Part shown: piece after piece, positions 1 through 14,675 of the stretch
Layout: each line of letters begins with the position of its first letter
How positions within the stretch are numbered: position 1 is the first letter of the stretch
NCBI GenBank assembly: GCA_014773175.1
Contig: VXCM01001331.1
Location: 81,541-145,540, forward strand
From: Lucifuga dentata
Lineage: Eukaryota > Chordata > Actinopteri > Ophidiiformes > Bythitidae
DNA length: 64,000 nt
Direction: 5' to 3'
Program-made: the position numbers and the translations under genes
Notes under the pieces: model-generated
What the model was told of the DNA's origin: nothing
Database searches by the model: none
Seen by the model: the letters and a program-made list of their open reading frames with translations, nothing else

Positions 1-164
1 CCTACAGTTGATTTTCCACAATCTTCATCTCCTCTGCCTCCCCTCTCCTTTCCTTTCCTCTCCTTTCCTTTCCTTTCCTTGACTGCATCTGCAGTTAATT
101 AAAAACACAAAGAGTTGATGCACAACACACCTTCTCTCCCTCCCCAGTGAGTGGTTTCTGCAGG

Positions 165-165
<1 letters not shown>

Positions 166-194
<29 letters not shown>
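166..194. repeat. (CA)n microsatellite
   Basis: Uninterrupted CA dinucleotides in gnao1 intron 2. Confidence 0.95.
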
Positions 195-195
<1 letters not shown>

Positions 196-599
196 CACAC
201 ACAGAGGTACCCACCTGGCAAAGCTTTGGGCTTTGGGTGACAGAGGTGGGGAGTGTGCCGTTATAACTGCTTCCTAATTAACAGCCAGGTAACAACAGCT
301 GCACCTCAGGTCACACCCAAAGCTTTGACCTGAAGTCCTGTAATTCAGTTTTTACTTTGTGGATTTTATGCCACATACAGTCAAATCTTTTCGTAGTTGC
401 TGATAAAACTAACTGTACACACGAGAGCCAGGATAAGCTGGTTAAATGTTCCTCTCCCTTTTTTTTTCTTAAACCAAGTCTTCCATAAACATGAAAACAC
501 TGAAGAGGAGATGGTCAGCAATCCAGTCTTAGCATAACAGAAAGACTTTCATGTCTCTAGTTTAAAGCGTGCTAAAGATACAGAGAAAGTTTATGACCC

Positions 600-960
600 A
601 CGTCAAGGAGGTTATGTGATATCTGGCATTTGTTTGTTTGTATGTTTGTTAGTAGGATATCTCAAAAAGTTATGGACGGATTTAAATGAAATTTGGGGGA
701 TAATGTCAAGAGCAAAAAATGATTAAATTCTGAAGTTGATCCGGATCATGCTCTGGATCCAGAAGAAATTTTTAGCCTATAAAATCAACGTTATTGAACC
801 GATTTCAATGAAATTTAGCATGGTGGCTCGTTTTTGTTGGCCTTGGCGGAGGTATATGTTCTCGGAATGCCTTCTTGTTTGCATGTGTAAAACTAGAGGC
901 TACAAGCATGGTGAGCCAGCAGTCAGTACATTTGTGGCAACTGGTTGCTCCAGTAGCAAC
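600..960. repeat. degenerate interspersed repeat of unknown class
   Basis: The stretch with GGATATCTCAAAAAGTTATGG, a run of GATCCGGATCATGCTCTGG and the segment TTGGCGGAGGTATATGTTCTC resembles a repeat family common in fish and other animal genomes. The class is not resolved. Confidence 0.4.
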
Positions 961-1383
961 TGATAAATCACTACATACACACTACATGAGCTCTGTTACA
1001 CACAATATGAATCATTGGTGGATTGGTGAGTGAATGGATGGATGGATGAGAGAAAGAATGAGACAAAGAGAGAGCGCAAAGTTTTAATGAGGGCTGAAAC
1101 AATTACTCAGCTGCTCTGTCTTCCTGCATGTCAATTCTAATTACTTACTTTAAAAATGGTTACTAACTGTAGCTCAGTTAACAAATGTGTACAAAGGAAT
1201 GATACCTTAACAGCCAAAATGCTGTAACTAGATTTCTCTGGCCTGGCTGTGGCATAGCAAAAACCCTGATTAGTGGACAGCATCCAGCATTTGTGTGTGG
1301 ACCACTAATACTAGAGACAGCTGTTAATTTCATTTGGTTCATGCTGCCATATAATTAATTTAAATTGGATGAAGCCAACATTT

Positions 1384-1950
1384 AGGCCCCATTTAGACAT
1401 TGCATTAACATGCGATCCAGATACATTATCCAGATTAGGAAAAACACGTTAATGCTAGGTGTGAATACACATATAGTGCATCATCATGTAGTTCAATCGG
1501 AATGCAATCCAACCTACCAAAGCACATGGTTTGTCTCACATCCAGATCGCTCTTACGACTAGCCAGGTGTCAACGCAATCCATATATCTACACAATCCAT
1601 ACATCTACGCAATCCATGCAGCTGGGAAACATTCATGAGATAAAATGTACCAACACGGTGAAGACGACATCCTGCCTCGTCTTCCCATTCACAAAGTTAT
1701 GTTGAATAGGGAGTTGTGGTTTGCAGTAAATGGATACCAGCACCTGGAATGCCGGAACATCCCATGCAAAAAAAAAAAAAAANAAAAAAAAAAAAAAAAG
1801 TTTTTAGTTATTTAAAAAAAATGGATAAACAACCCACCTACTGAGATCTGATCACAATGCAGCAAGGTGTCCCCACATCAAATGTCATTATCCAGATAAC
1901 ATATCCAGACACAGAGATCACATTATAATGCCGAGTGTGAATGGGGTCTT
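1384..1950. mobile_element. hAT-like MITE
   Basis: The ends form an imperfect terminal inverted repeat: left AGGCCCCATTTAGACATTGC, right (reverse complement) AAGACCCCATTCACACTCGG. The body has repeated ATTATCCAGAT motifs and a poly-A tract with an N gap at 1783. A related fragment sits at 30684-30768 (shared CACCTACTGAGATCTGATCA). There is no coding capacity. Assignment to hAT rests on resemblance to known fish MITEs and is tentative. Confidence 0.5.
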
Positions 1951-3320
1951 ATTTGATAATTATAAATCACTCACTCATAGCCTGCTCCTTGTATTTGCCA
2001 TATTAATTCAAATTGAGCAATTATAACGTCAGTGCTGAGAAAGGCTTTTAAGATTAGGTGTACTACAGTGTGCTGACATTTCTGTCCTCACCAAATTCTC
2101 AAACACTAAAACCAAAAACATGCCTGCAGACATACACACTTCCATCAGCTGACTCCATATCAGCTGAGTGTGGTCAAATGTAACAAGACTCCATTGTCTC
2201 TCAGTGCACTGAACTGACATAAAATCTGTCAAAGTAGATCTAACACACACACACGCACGCACACACAAACACACACAAAAGGCCTTTGTTTTTTATGAGA
2301 ACCCCTGATTAGCACATGGCCCACACACAGAAATGAGAAGTAACAGTAATACTGACCTGGGCCTGTATTTATTAAGCATGCTAGGAAATCATACAAGAAA
2401 TCTAACTGGTGCAAACGTAGGATTACACATATTTGGTCCTTTTTTGCAGTTAACAAGTAAATTAAGCCTAATAACAATCACAGTATACATATAATAATAA
2501 ATAATAGGCCTAATCACTGCCTACATTTTGGGTTAGGGTTAGTATAGCATAGTATATATAGTAATATAGCATAGTAAATTTAGCATTATAAGCTAATGGT
2601 GCATTTATATGAACAAAGCAGGGTTGGGGAGGTGGGAGGGCTGGACTGCAGACCCCCCTTTGATCCTGACAGGGACCAATAACAGCATTTGGAAAGTAAG
2701 AGCTTGGTTGGCATAGCAGAGGTGCCTTCTGCTTTTTTTGTAAGACATTCTTTATTGTCCGTCTCTTATGGATTGATATTAAGCCTAGTTTGTGCTTAAT
2801 GCAGTTGGAGACGCAACCATGGGTGTATGGAAAATGTGACGTAATTGCGACCAAAATGGCTGGTTGCCGCCTTGGAAGGTCGACCACTCGATTGTTTAAA
2901 CGTTGACATGCTGTCAGTGTCATGTGACATGATGTGCACCTTCATCGATGATTGGCCAAGAGAAGAGGTGTGGATTTGTTTTGTGTTTGGGGGGCGGATA
3001 ACCAGCCGTTACAGCGCCAATGTTGTTGTGTGTGGTCAGTGTTGCTGATTTGTTTGTATGGATTTGATGTTATAGAGACTTACAGAGAGACTGAAGAAAA
3101 TGTGTGTCATGTGGAAAGGAGTGATAAAAGAGGAGAAAATGAGAAGAGTTCAGTTGCATAAACTAGATACAAGAGAAGAAAAAGTGGTGTGTGTCTGTGT
3201 GGGTAACCTTTGATCAACTCTTACTTGATGTGTGGTGTACGTCTGTCTGACTGCTACACCAGATACATACAGGATGCAAATGTTAAAATAACTGCACTGT
3301 TATCCAAATTTGCCTGGACA

Positions 3321-3321
<1 letters not shown>

Positions 3322-3355
<34 letters not shown>
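3322..3355. repeat. (CA)n microsatellite
   Basis: About 17 CA units; apparent ORFs across it are low-complexity readings. Confidence 0.95.
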
Positions 3356-3356
<1 letters not shown>

Positions 3357-3534
3357 CCACAGCTATGAGATGTCGCCTTGCTGCTTTTGTACAACTCACT
3401 GCTGCAGCCAATCAAATCATTCTGCCGTACACAGCTAAATTTAACCAATGAAAGATGACGATCTGGCTGACGGACAGCTTCTGATGACCAGTAACAGACC
3501 ATCTCTGGGGTGCCTGAGTTGGTGCCAACATGTN

Positions 3535-4245
3535 CCCCCCCCTTCTTCTACTCTCTACTTTCTCTCCTTGCCTCTTTCCATCCTTTGAAAAGGAGGATAA
3601 TAATTATCAAGGAGAAGAAAGCCCAAGAGAGGAACAGACCTCTGCTCTCTGTCCTTCACACCCATCCTCGTCTCCTTTTTCACTTCTCCATTCTTGCTTC
3701 AAAAAGTGAGAATTTGTTCTTCTCCTTGCCAAGCTCTCTTCTTTTCCTCTCTGTTCTCCCACCTCTCAAACCTATTCACACCCATCCACCCTCCTCCATC
3801 TTATTTTGACCTCCTCTCTCTTCTTTCTTTCAAACACTCACATTGTTTTACCTCCTTTGAAAAAGGAAACTTTTTTCTTTCCTACCTCTGTTCTATTGCT
3901 TCTTTATCACCTTTCACATTGAGTAATCTCATCATCTATCCCTCTGTTCTCCTCATCCTTCCTTATTTCTTTCACTTTCTCAACACTCATATTTTTTGCC
4001 CTGTAAGTTCCCTTCTTTCCATCTCAGCCTGCTCCTTTCTTGTTTTCTCCAATCACTGGGCATTTTCTTTCCCTTTCTCCTTTATGAAGACTCTTTCTGT
4101 CTCCCTCTCTAGCCTCCATCTGTAACTCCTTTCTTCCTCTCCCTTTATCCTCTATTTATTCCTTGTCTAGCTTTCTTTATAAAGTGACACCTCCTTTTTC
4201 CTCCATCTTCCTTCCCTCCCCTTTTTATTTGCCTCTTCTGAGGCT
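3535..4245. repeat. pyrimidine-rich low-complexity block
   Basis: About 700 bp dominated by C and T on the plus strand, rich in CCTCT, TTCTTTC and TCTCC. Two open frames cross it only because CT-rich DNA has few stop codons; their Ser/Leu/Phe/Pro composition is what such DNA gives in any frame. I treat it as non-coding. Confidence 0.8.
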
Positions 4246-4275
4246 TAAACCCAATTATCTCCTGTTCTGCAGAAA

Positions 4276-4277
<2 letters not shown>

Positions 4278-4321
<44 letters not shown>
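4278..4321. repeat. (CA)n microsatellite
   Basis: Over 20 CA units directly following the pyrimidine-rich block. Confidence 0.95.
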
Positions 4322-4324
<3 letters not shown>

Positions 4325-5304
4325 GTGGGAATAGCCTGTGGGAAGCAAAGCAGCCGTGAGGGACGGACAACGTTTGTTCTCTCTTCGGCCAGTCGCCTCC
4401 AATCATGTCAGCACAAACACAAAAACAGTAAAAGAAAGCAAGAGAGGAAGAAAAGGAGGAAAACTAGGGACAAATATTAACTGACTGTAGGAGCTTGTTC
4501 ATTTTTTCCATAAATCCTAAAAGCAGTTGTTTCTTCAGGACAAACAAACTCTATTCTAAATATTTTGGTAAATGATTTCTGTTGTCGGGGCCTTTTTCAC
4601 CATGAATGATTAATTTTTCAGTGGATTTCTCTCACGATCACACTTTTCAGGTTTGATCGCACTTCAGTCTCTGACTTTTGTTCTTTCTAGCACCACCCAG
4701 CAGGACACAAACAACTTCAGCATTTTGTGAATACATCAGAGGACTGGATTTAGACTTGCTGTGGGCCCTTTAATCTTTTTCTCCACTCATGATTTTTTGG
4801 TAGCTGTGTGCTGCCTGTGGCCTCTTTGCTGTGTTGTTTCATTATACATATAAAAAAAATGTTAAATGCTATACAAAGTTAGCACTGCTCGAGAGATCAG
4901 TTGGCCAGCTGAGCAAACCTTCACACATCTAAACACACACACACACGCACCTTGGACAAGATAGATATGTTGCTCACACATGTCCAAGTCCCATGGGTAA
5001 CTGGCTGGCCTATATACACACTCATAGCTAAGACGAGCATGTACATTTTGCACACACGTACACACAAACCAATTATTACCCTGTGCACATGTTAGTGACC
5101 ACCTCCTCCTTCCAGCTGTCACTATCTATAGATCTCATTTTACTTTAGCTCGTCTTTCTCTGCATTTTCATTCATTTTCTGCTTCGCTCTCTCACTCCTT
5201 CCGCCTCGTTTCTTTTTCCTTCTAGGACACATGTAATCCTACATTAGGCACACTGCTGCAGCTTCACACGTTGATAACTCACTAATCCATGCATGACTGC
5301 AAGC

Positions 5305-5429
5305 GAAGCCCACTCTCTGTTCCTTTCTCTCTCTCTCTCTTTACACACACACACACACACACACACNGAAGCCCACTCTCTGTTCCTTTCTCTCTCTCTC
5401 TCTTTACACACACACACACACACACACAC
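5305..5429. repeat. gap-associated duplication with (CT)n(CA)n
   Basis: A unit of about 62 bp starting GAAGCCCACTCTCTGTTCC occurs twice, separated by a single N at 5367. Each copy ends in CA repeats. This is most likely two assembly contigs with an unmerged overlap, not a biological duplication. Confidence 0.8.
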
Positions 5430-6759
5430 TGCACCTGCATTCCCCACAGAGATGCTATCGCGGCTCCATCAAGAGTTGTTGTAACACTGATTGCAGAAAC
5501 CAATAATCTTGGTTTCAAAGGAGAACTGACCTGGCAGACACGAGGTGTACCGTAAACGCTTTCAACCAAAGCATCCTTCCAAAGTGATTTCCTGAAATAA
5601 CTTACAACATAGCATAGCATCATACAGTCAACCTAATATTCTTTATGGGGGCACATTCCCAGTATTTTTCTGTGGTATAAATTCCTTATTTCTACTCAAT
5701 GGGATCACATACGCAACTAGTTGCACACTGCGCATGAAGAAAACACACACAGACATACAGGGTTGGTCTCTTAAAAACACAAGCCAGAACATTCATTTAA
5801 GGGCTTTCCACTCCTCTCCTCTGACTTGGTTCTAGAAATATTGTACAGAAACTGTGACAATTGTGAAAACATTTAGGTTCAGTTAAAGCTTAACTGTTAT
5901 TTTTCTATGCTAATGCTAATTTTCTTTTCTGGTCTAGTCAAAAATGAAAATTGGCAGCTGTAAAAATGCAAAAGCAGTTATTAAAAGGCACATACTGTGC
6001 TTTTTCGTTATTTTCATTCACAACACTTTATAGTGTAATATAATAGGGAGTATGTGTTGAACACTGTCAGTTGCCAAAGTTGAGGTTCAAACCAAAACAA
6101 AAAAAGACAACCACATTAGTCCTGAACTGCCCCAAAAGCTTTCTTTTTCATTAACCAACATATGTAATATACTTGATTAGAACACCAAAGTGTCAGTACC
6201 TAAAATGACCCATTTTCATTCAAAGTGCACAGCAATAGTGCAGTAAGAGAGAGGAGAAATGGAACAACACATTTTTAACATATTAAATCATTGCAAAGAG
6301 TTCTAAACAGACTGCTAAATGAAAATAAGAACGTAGAAATCTGGATAATATAACTCTCTCGTCTCATATTTATTTAGCTTTCTGCATTTGGTATGATCTT
6401 GATAAAATATTTGTGTTTGAGGCAGTTTATCAAGAATAGATTTTGCTGCTTAAATGAAACCAGGCCTCTATAAACAGTTAGCGATACTGTTCTCAACCAG
6501 AGGCAATATAATCATCTCATCCATAACATAAGCAAGGAAAGCTTAAAGAGCATAACCAGACACATGGAGGTGGCTTGGCTTGAAGCAAATGGAAGGAGTG
6601 AGAGTGGTGTGGACTGTTTGGATTTAACAGGTTCCCTCTTTCTGTCAGATTACTCTTTAGTTTTACAGTAATAAAATATAAATTAAAAAGTAATAGTGCA
6701 TGGGATCAGTTATAATTTGTTACTGGATCACTGTGGCAGCATCTCTTTTGGGGATTTCA

Positions 6760-6792
<33 letters not shown>

Positions 6793-8215
6793 TATTTGAG
6801 CAGTAACAAGCAGCCAAATTCATTTACATTACTCCGAGTCATATAAATAACCCATGCCATTTTATTCTAGACTTTCTTCTCTTAGTCTATATAGCATACC
6901 TGTACTTGTTATTTTTTAAGAATCCAAGGATTTCTTTGTGTTTATTTTGATTATAAAAAAGGGGGGGAAGCATTAATAGAAAAATTTGCGTGGAAACTGG
7001 ATTATTAAAATAACATTTAGAAGATTTTTTTTAAAATTTAATTTACAGACAGGATACACGGAGGATAAGTGATAAGCAGGAGAAAACCTGGTGGTTCCAC
7101 TTAATGTTGCTGTGGGCTAACAAACCATACTGTGCCTTGCTGCAAACTGAACGGCTAGAGCAGCAGGTTCTCTGTAAGCCTGCTTTCTCCACATACATAT
7201 TTGCTCACTGCATACATTAATGCTGACACATAAGTTGTTTGTGTTTTCTCTCAATTTTTCTCTTCACCTTCAATTACTGGAAGTGTAGTCTGATCTCTCA
7301 CCATTAGATTTAAGTGTAGGGTAAAATGCTTCTTTTCTAGGAGAAAATGCAACAACTTCTGGGCTGCCATCTTTGAGCATTTTGGCCAGTTCTTTTAATA
7401 CATCCAGAATTCAATCACTGTAAAAGGATCCTCAGTCAGTCAATGATCAGGATTTCCTGCTGGAGTGACCATCAACAGCTGAGAAACAGGCTCATCTGGA
7501 TTCAGTCAATCATGCCTTCATGTGATATGTCGCTACACGACCACAATCAAAGCCTATTATCAGCTAAAATACCCTCAGCTGTTTGTAAAATGACACAGCA
7601 AAGGAGCTCAAAGAAAAAACATATGCCACGACAGGATTAAAGATGAGCAGATAAAATTACAGAGGGGGGGATTGCAAATGCTGTTGATGATACCAGCCTA
7701 CATCCAGCCATTATTTAAAAAAAAGGGTTAAAAAAAAAAAAAAAAAAAAAGAAGGACTATAGTAAATCCTGTAGGTATAATACTGGATTATCGTATTAAC
7801 ATTGTAAATGCAAAAATAGAATTAAACATAATAATGTTGTAAGAAACTCACCACTGAGCCACGCGTAAAGATAATAAATCCTCAAATCCCACAAACATAC
7901 ATAAATAACATATAAATGGCATGATAAGAAGAAAAAAAACTAGATATCTTTAAATTAGTCAAAGAACTTACTGCAAAGTGCCACAGTTACACTTTAGGTT
8001 CTTGTAGGGATAAAACGGGAAGATTGAATTGGTGTTTCAATAGAGCTGCATTATCCTGACTGGCCTCTGGTTATTAAGGAGGCCCTTACAGAAACAGGCA
8101 TAGCGAAAGGGCTGCTTGGTATTTTCATAATGGTATAGTCTATAGGAGGTAGCCATGGGCAGCTGATGCACTCATTACAAAACAGACTTTTTTCTTAGTG
8201 ACATAAGTACTTTAA

Positions 8216-8790
8216 AGGACCATACCAGTGATCATGCATGTTTGAGCCCGATATGTACAACCCGCACATATTATTGACAATTTCCAAAACATAAAATTAT
8301 ATTTTAGTTTTAAATCTCCTAATCTTTCAAAATCAAATGTCCAGGTGATACACCAACCTTAAAATTCTAGGTTTCCCCTTCTAACACTTATGCACAATTG
8401 TAGACGGCACGGTCGTTTTCATTTTTCTGTAAAAGCTGACTTCTCCTGGGACTATATTCCCTGGCGGAGACATACATTGTCTTCCATGTAGCTCCACGAT
8501 GGATCGGTTCAATAAAGTTACTTCAACAAAAAAAAACAAAAAACAAGTAGACATCTTGTTCACTGTGATGTAGTACTTATCTGAAGCATGTTTCAAGTCT
8601 TTCCAAATTGATTTTAATAGTGTACTGGAATGAACTGAAAACAGTGGCAGTCTGGAAGGAAGAAAAAAAACAACCCTAAAATTTACTGCTCAAGTAGTAT
8701 ATTTTGGGAAACAGTGTCAGTAACTTAACATGTACAGTGTGTGGATTGTACATATTGGGCTCAAACATGCATGATCACCAGTATGTTCCT
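8216..8790. mobile_element. TTAA-flanked MITE, copy 1 (most complete)
   Basis: A 575-bp element bounded by TTAA at 8212-8215 and 8791-8794. Inverted ends: left AGGACCATACCAGTGATCAT, right (reverse complement) AGGAACATACTGGTGATCAT, pairing on through GCATGTTTGAGCCC. There is no coding capacity. TTAA target duplications are characteristic of piggyBac-type transposition; that class is inferred from the target site only. Confidence 0.7.
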
Positions 8791-9613
8791 TTAAGGTCAC
8801 AAAATTTAAATAATAATACAGAAAATTAAACATTACCATATGTTGGACAAAGTCATTGTAAATGCATTGCGGAGTACCACAAACACAGAGGAAATCCCTA
8901 GATACTGTAGGAATATTGCCCTGTTGTCTGCACAAACTGTCCATATCCAACATCTATGTAGTATTACAGTATAACTGTAGTATTATAACCTATAACCCTA
9001 TTATGGAGAGAAGTGTGTCAGTACTGTTGGAAAATCAATTTCAATTGACCTCATCCTACTGAATCAAATTTGTTAGCGAGATGACCACGCCTTCGATTTT
9101 TACCATTTGACTAATGCAGGCTAAGGCAAAGAAGCTAACCAAATCGAAATAATGGAGTGTGGAAGAGGCACGGTACTAAAAGTTCAAAAGTGACAGAGCA
9201 AGCCCATGTGTGAAATGTCTTCTCATAACACTCTGTATGATATCCTGCAAAAATTATGGTGCCTTTTTTGTACAACTTTGATGAACAATCGGCCACTGCA
9301 CCTGCTTTAATTGTTTTTCCACACCCATGTTGGTATATTGTCTCACCAACAGAGCAACATCAGATGTTTCACAAAGGCTGGGAGAGTGATGACTGGTCAG
9401 TTATGACATGTTTTTTGAACAAAACTAAAACACAATCAAGGTGCATTACATTTCATAGGCACTGCTCTACAAATGTGAAATCAGGCTCTATATGAGATGA
9501 GGTTGTGTGCGTGTGTGCGTGTGTGCGCATGCATGTATGAGTGAAAGACAGAAAGAGTGAGAGAGAGGAACACACTCTATAGGGTTATTAGACCGTGGTT
9601 ATTGGACACTTAC

Positions 9614-11200
<1,587 letters not shown>

Positions 11201-11319
11201 GCGCAGCCTGGTGGTGTACCATAAACCGGACCTTTATAATACCAGGAAATTTTTTTAAAATACAATAGGAAATGCCCTTAAAAATCTTCATCATCCTGAC
11301 GTTTATTGGTAGTATAGCA

Positions 11320-11420
11320 CAGTGGTTCTCAGACTGTGGTACGTGTACCACCAATGATACTTAAAGCACCTCTGGTGGTATATGATACCAATGAAGTTTC
11401 TGCACAGAATCAAAACAATG
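11320..11420. mobile_element. hAT-like MITE end (CAGTGGTTCTCAGAC)
   Basis: Begins CAGTGGTTCTCAGACTGTGG and continues with a GGTACGTGTACC palindrome and CACCTCTGGTGG, as in the fish hAT MITE family of this type. The matching right end was not found. A relative sits at 35399-35759. Confidence 0.5.
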
Positions 11421-12074
11421 GAAAACTACGGAAATTCTGTTACTGTGGCAAAATATTCTCAAATAAAAGAGTTTCAACAATAAATAATTTAATTCGTCCA
11501 ATTAAAAGTTTAAAATTATTATTCTCTGTTAATTAAGAATTTGGGTTTGTTTGCTTAAAATACCCAAACTCACCCCATGTAAACAGTACAAACTATACTG
11601 TCCTTCAAAATGTGTTATGAAATAAGATGAAATAGCAGCATAAAACTATAAGACTTTTTTGCTTCATGTTATTTTGTTAGTATAATATCTTAATATTATA
11701 CTCACATTAAGCGTCTCTTTTCCATGGGCTACATTCAGTTATCTTGGTCAGGTCTCAAGACTAAAGCTGCCATAATAACAATCATCATCATGATGGCCAA
11801 AATCCTCATCATATTTTTCTTCTCAAAATATAAAACTGAAAACTTTAAGCCAAGGATGCTGTCATTTTATTTCGGATGACCTCACTTATCTAATGCCACA
11901 AATGCAGAAACATAACATTTTGACATGTCGCTGCTGTGGAAGCAGCTGTTCTGCATTGAACTTTAATTGTCATGCTGTCATGTCTGCACAATCCCTCTAT
12001 TCAACTGATTCACACATGCAAAAGAAGGCAATTAACCTGAAATGATAGATTGGTTGGGCTCAGTAATAAAATAG

Positions 12075-12165
12075 CCATCATCATCATCATCATCATCATT
12101 ATCATCATCATCATCATCACCATCACCATCATCATCATCATCAGCAGCAGCAGCAACAACAATAA
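12075..12165. repeat. (ATC)n grading to (AGC/AAC)n microsatellite
   Basis: A trinucleotide array with ATC units first, then CAG, CAA and ATA units; compound and imperfect. Confidence 0.9.
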
Positions 12166-14632
12166 CAACAATAATAATGTAGCCTATTAGCATGGAACTA
12201 ATTCATTTATAACACACACACCACAGCTGCTCTCCAAACCTCACCAATCCACTTCATAACAGAATACTAGTAAAATATTTCTTTTTTTTTTCTAGATCTA
12301 GTTATCTGTTCAATAACATTTTTTTTATGTCATAATAAATATAAACATTTTGATATTAACACTGAAATAAATGGCTCTGTGTAATTGCTGAAGTTTTTCT
12401 ACCCCCAGTGGCCAAAATCCTTTATTGCAGATTTCATTTTTACAAAGTTAAGTGATTTTAAATGTTAAAAATGCAGTAGATCATTTTATTTCTTGTGAAT
12501 TTATCTGTATTCTGAGCACTTTATGCGCACTTACGCAACTCCCCATTTTCCGGCTTTTTGGTAACACTGGAACATTTTGGAATGTATATGTCCCACCACA
12601 TCAAGAGTGAAAAGTAGTAATGACTAAAGTAAAAACTAGCCTTGTTGAACTCTGTATTTTGGGATTTATTTCCTCCTCTTTGTTTTCTAGTTCCAGGTAA
12701 TGAGGTTCTGAGCAGCGCGGCTGTAAATTCCTGCTGAAGGAGTATGGATGGATTACTCAGCATCTGGTGAGATGTTGACAGCTTATCAAAATGAGTGACA
12801 AGCAATCAGGTGAAACTTGCCTAAATGGCACTAAGAGAAGCAACACACAGTATTTAGCTGACTCAAAGCAAAAAGTTATTTTCTGTAACTTTAATGATTC
12901 AAACATTTCACATTACATATCTTATATGGGTTAATTTATAAGTTCTGAGCATGAAACACAAGGATGTAGTAAGGGTTATTACATTTTTTGAGGAAGCCAT
13001 TTAATTCTTTAGATGATTTTACACATGAAGTGCATTAATGTAAGATAAGGGATTCATTTACAAGTTCCAGAGGTACACAAGGCTCTGTGAATTGTACAAG
13101 ATGAATAAATTAAATGCATGTCATGTTGTGATTACTAGTGCTAACCACGATTGTGGCTTTGAACTAGTTCAGCATCCACTCTAGTCACCAGATTTTACCT
13201 CTCAGCCTTTCACGTCTTCCCCAACATTAAAAAGTCTTTAGCTACAACCTGTTTTGCAGCCATAGCAGACTTTTTAGACAGCTAAGTAAATTGCATTTTA
13301 TGAAGCTGCAATAAATCCCTCTAGGTCACTGGCAGAAGGTCAAGTTTTATATTGAAAAATAAATAACTGCACCACTGCTCTATCTTCCATGCTAGGCTTA
13401 GAACTTATCAATCAGCCCTTGTTTGCCATGCTTATTAGCATACCCTGCAATGCAATTATGCTACTCTCAGCTATCCTATAAGCATTTCATTACAAGACCA
13501 GTCGTTTTTCAATCTCATCAATAAATCAATAATCTAGTGCTGTCACCCTGTTGCATTAATTGTTTGCTGACATTGATTTTTGGACTGTCAGAAGAGATAA
13601 CAGATTGTATCACATGCATAATGTGAAAGATTAATGACTCTTAGAAATGAGGCTTTAACACCATTGCTAATATGTACTTAAAAAAACATTAATTTATAGT
13701 ACAAAACTTTTGATGTGTTGTGGAAACTTCCTAACATATTAACTTACTTTAGTTATTCTACATGTTGCCATTCTGGTTCCTTATTCTGGCACCCTGTTGG
13801 GGTGACTGCTGATTTTACTTTTTGCTGTCTGCAGGGAGTGATATGAAACACCAACATAATGCAAAATGTAAACATGAAAATGTGAGTTGTCTGGATGAAC
13901 AGGCCATTTATCAAATCTTAAATGACAGAGCAGAGGAAGTGATGACATGCAGGATGCACATGCTGTATACTGGAAAATCTTTACTGATGGAGGTGGAGTT
14001 GATGGAGCGACACAAATGTACCCACATAATTTTGAAGTTGTGACTGACTGACGTTTCTGACTTCCCAACTTTAAGTGGTTATCCCCAACTTTTCTATGCA
14101 ATTCCGTATTTTTCAGGATTAAATTGCTATGCAGCAGAAAGCTTGCCAAACGTTGTATTATCACCTTTATTTCTTCCACCCAATGTGCTTGTTTTGCATG
14201 TCAAAATGAGCCACATATTAAGCCATTTTTGCATTTTGGAGTAAGTTTGCAATTAAGGTAAATCAGTATTCTGAGTAGTTCATTTCTATAATGTACTTGA
14301 CAGTCACTGATATTAGAGAAAGAAGCCTTATTGCAGTTACAGTTCCCACTGTATCTCTATTTTCGTCATCATACCAGGTCTTTCCTTAACATACACACAC
14401 AGTCTGTTGTAATTCTTACAAAAGCACGCACACACACACTCACAATCAACAATGATATGATGCAAGTCTTCATAGCAGAGTGTAATAATGTCAGTGTTGC
14501 CTTAGAATAGGGGTGCAGTCCACTGACACGCAAAACTGAAGCAACTAAAACACAAACTGGCATTGTAGAAGGAGGAAGAGACAATGGTGAAATCTTTCCT
14601 AAATAATTATGCTTTTAATGGAATACACTAAG

Positions 14633-14635
<3 letters not shown>

Positions 14636-14672
<37 letters not shown>
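14636..14672. repeat. (GA)n microsatellite
   Basis: About 18 GA units. Confidence 0.95.

Positions 14673-14675
<3 letters not shown>

Larger units (their letters stand above)
1..9613 (-). other. gnao1 intron 2 (partial), repeat-rich
   Basis: No coding exon was found here. The interval holds a degenerate interspersed repeat (about 600-960), a hAT-like MITE (1384-1950), several CA microsatellites, a 700-bp pyrimidine-rich block (3535-4245), a TTAA MITE (8216-8790) and single-N assembly gaps at 1783, 3534 and 5367. The expected alpha-o exon 3 was looked for on the minus strand and not seen. Confidence 0.6.

Noticed and set aside
2510..2923. 137-codon open frame on the minus strand
   Set aside because: No recognisable domain, no splice context, inside a gnao1 intron; length is within chance for this composition.
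3510..4125. Two long plus-strand open frames (99 and 143 codons)
   Set aside because: Products of a pyrimidine-rich tract; Ser/Leu/Phe-rich low-complexity reading in any frame.
5244..5623. Minus-strand frames with repeated VCVCV and KERERERN peptides
   Set aside because: Microsatellite translation across an N-linked duplication.
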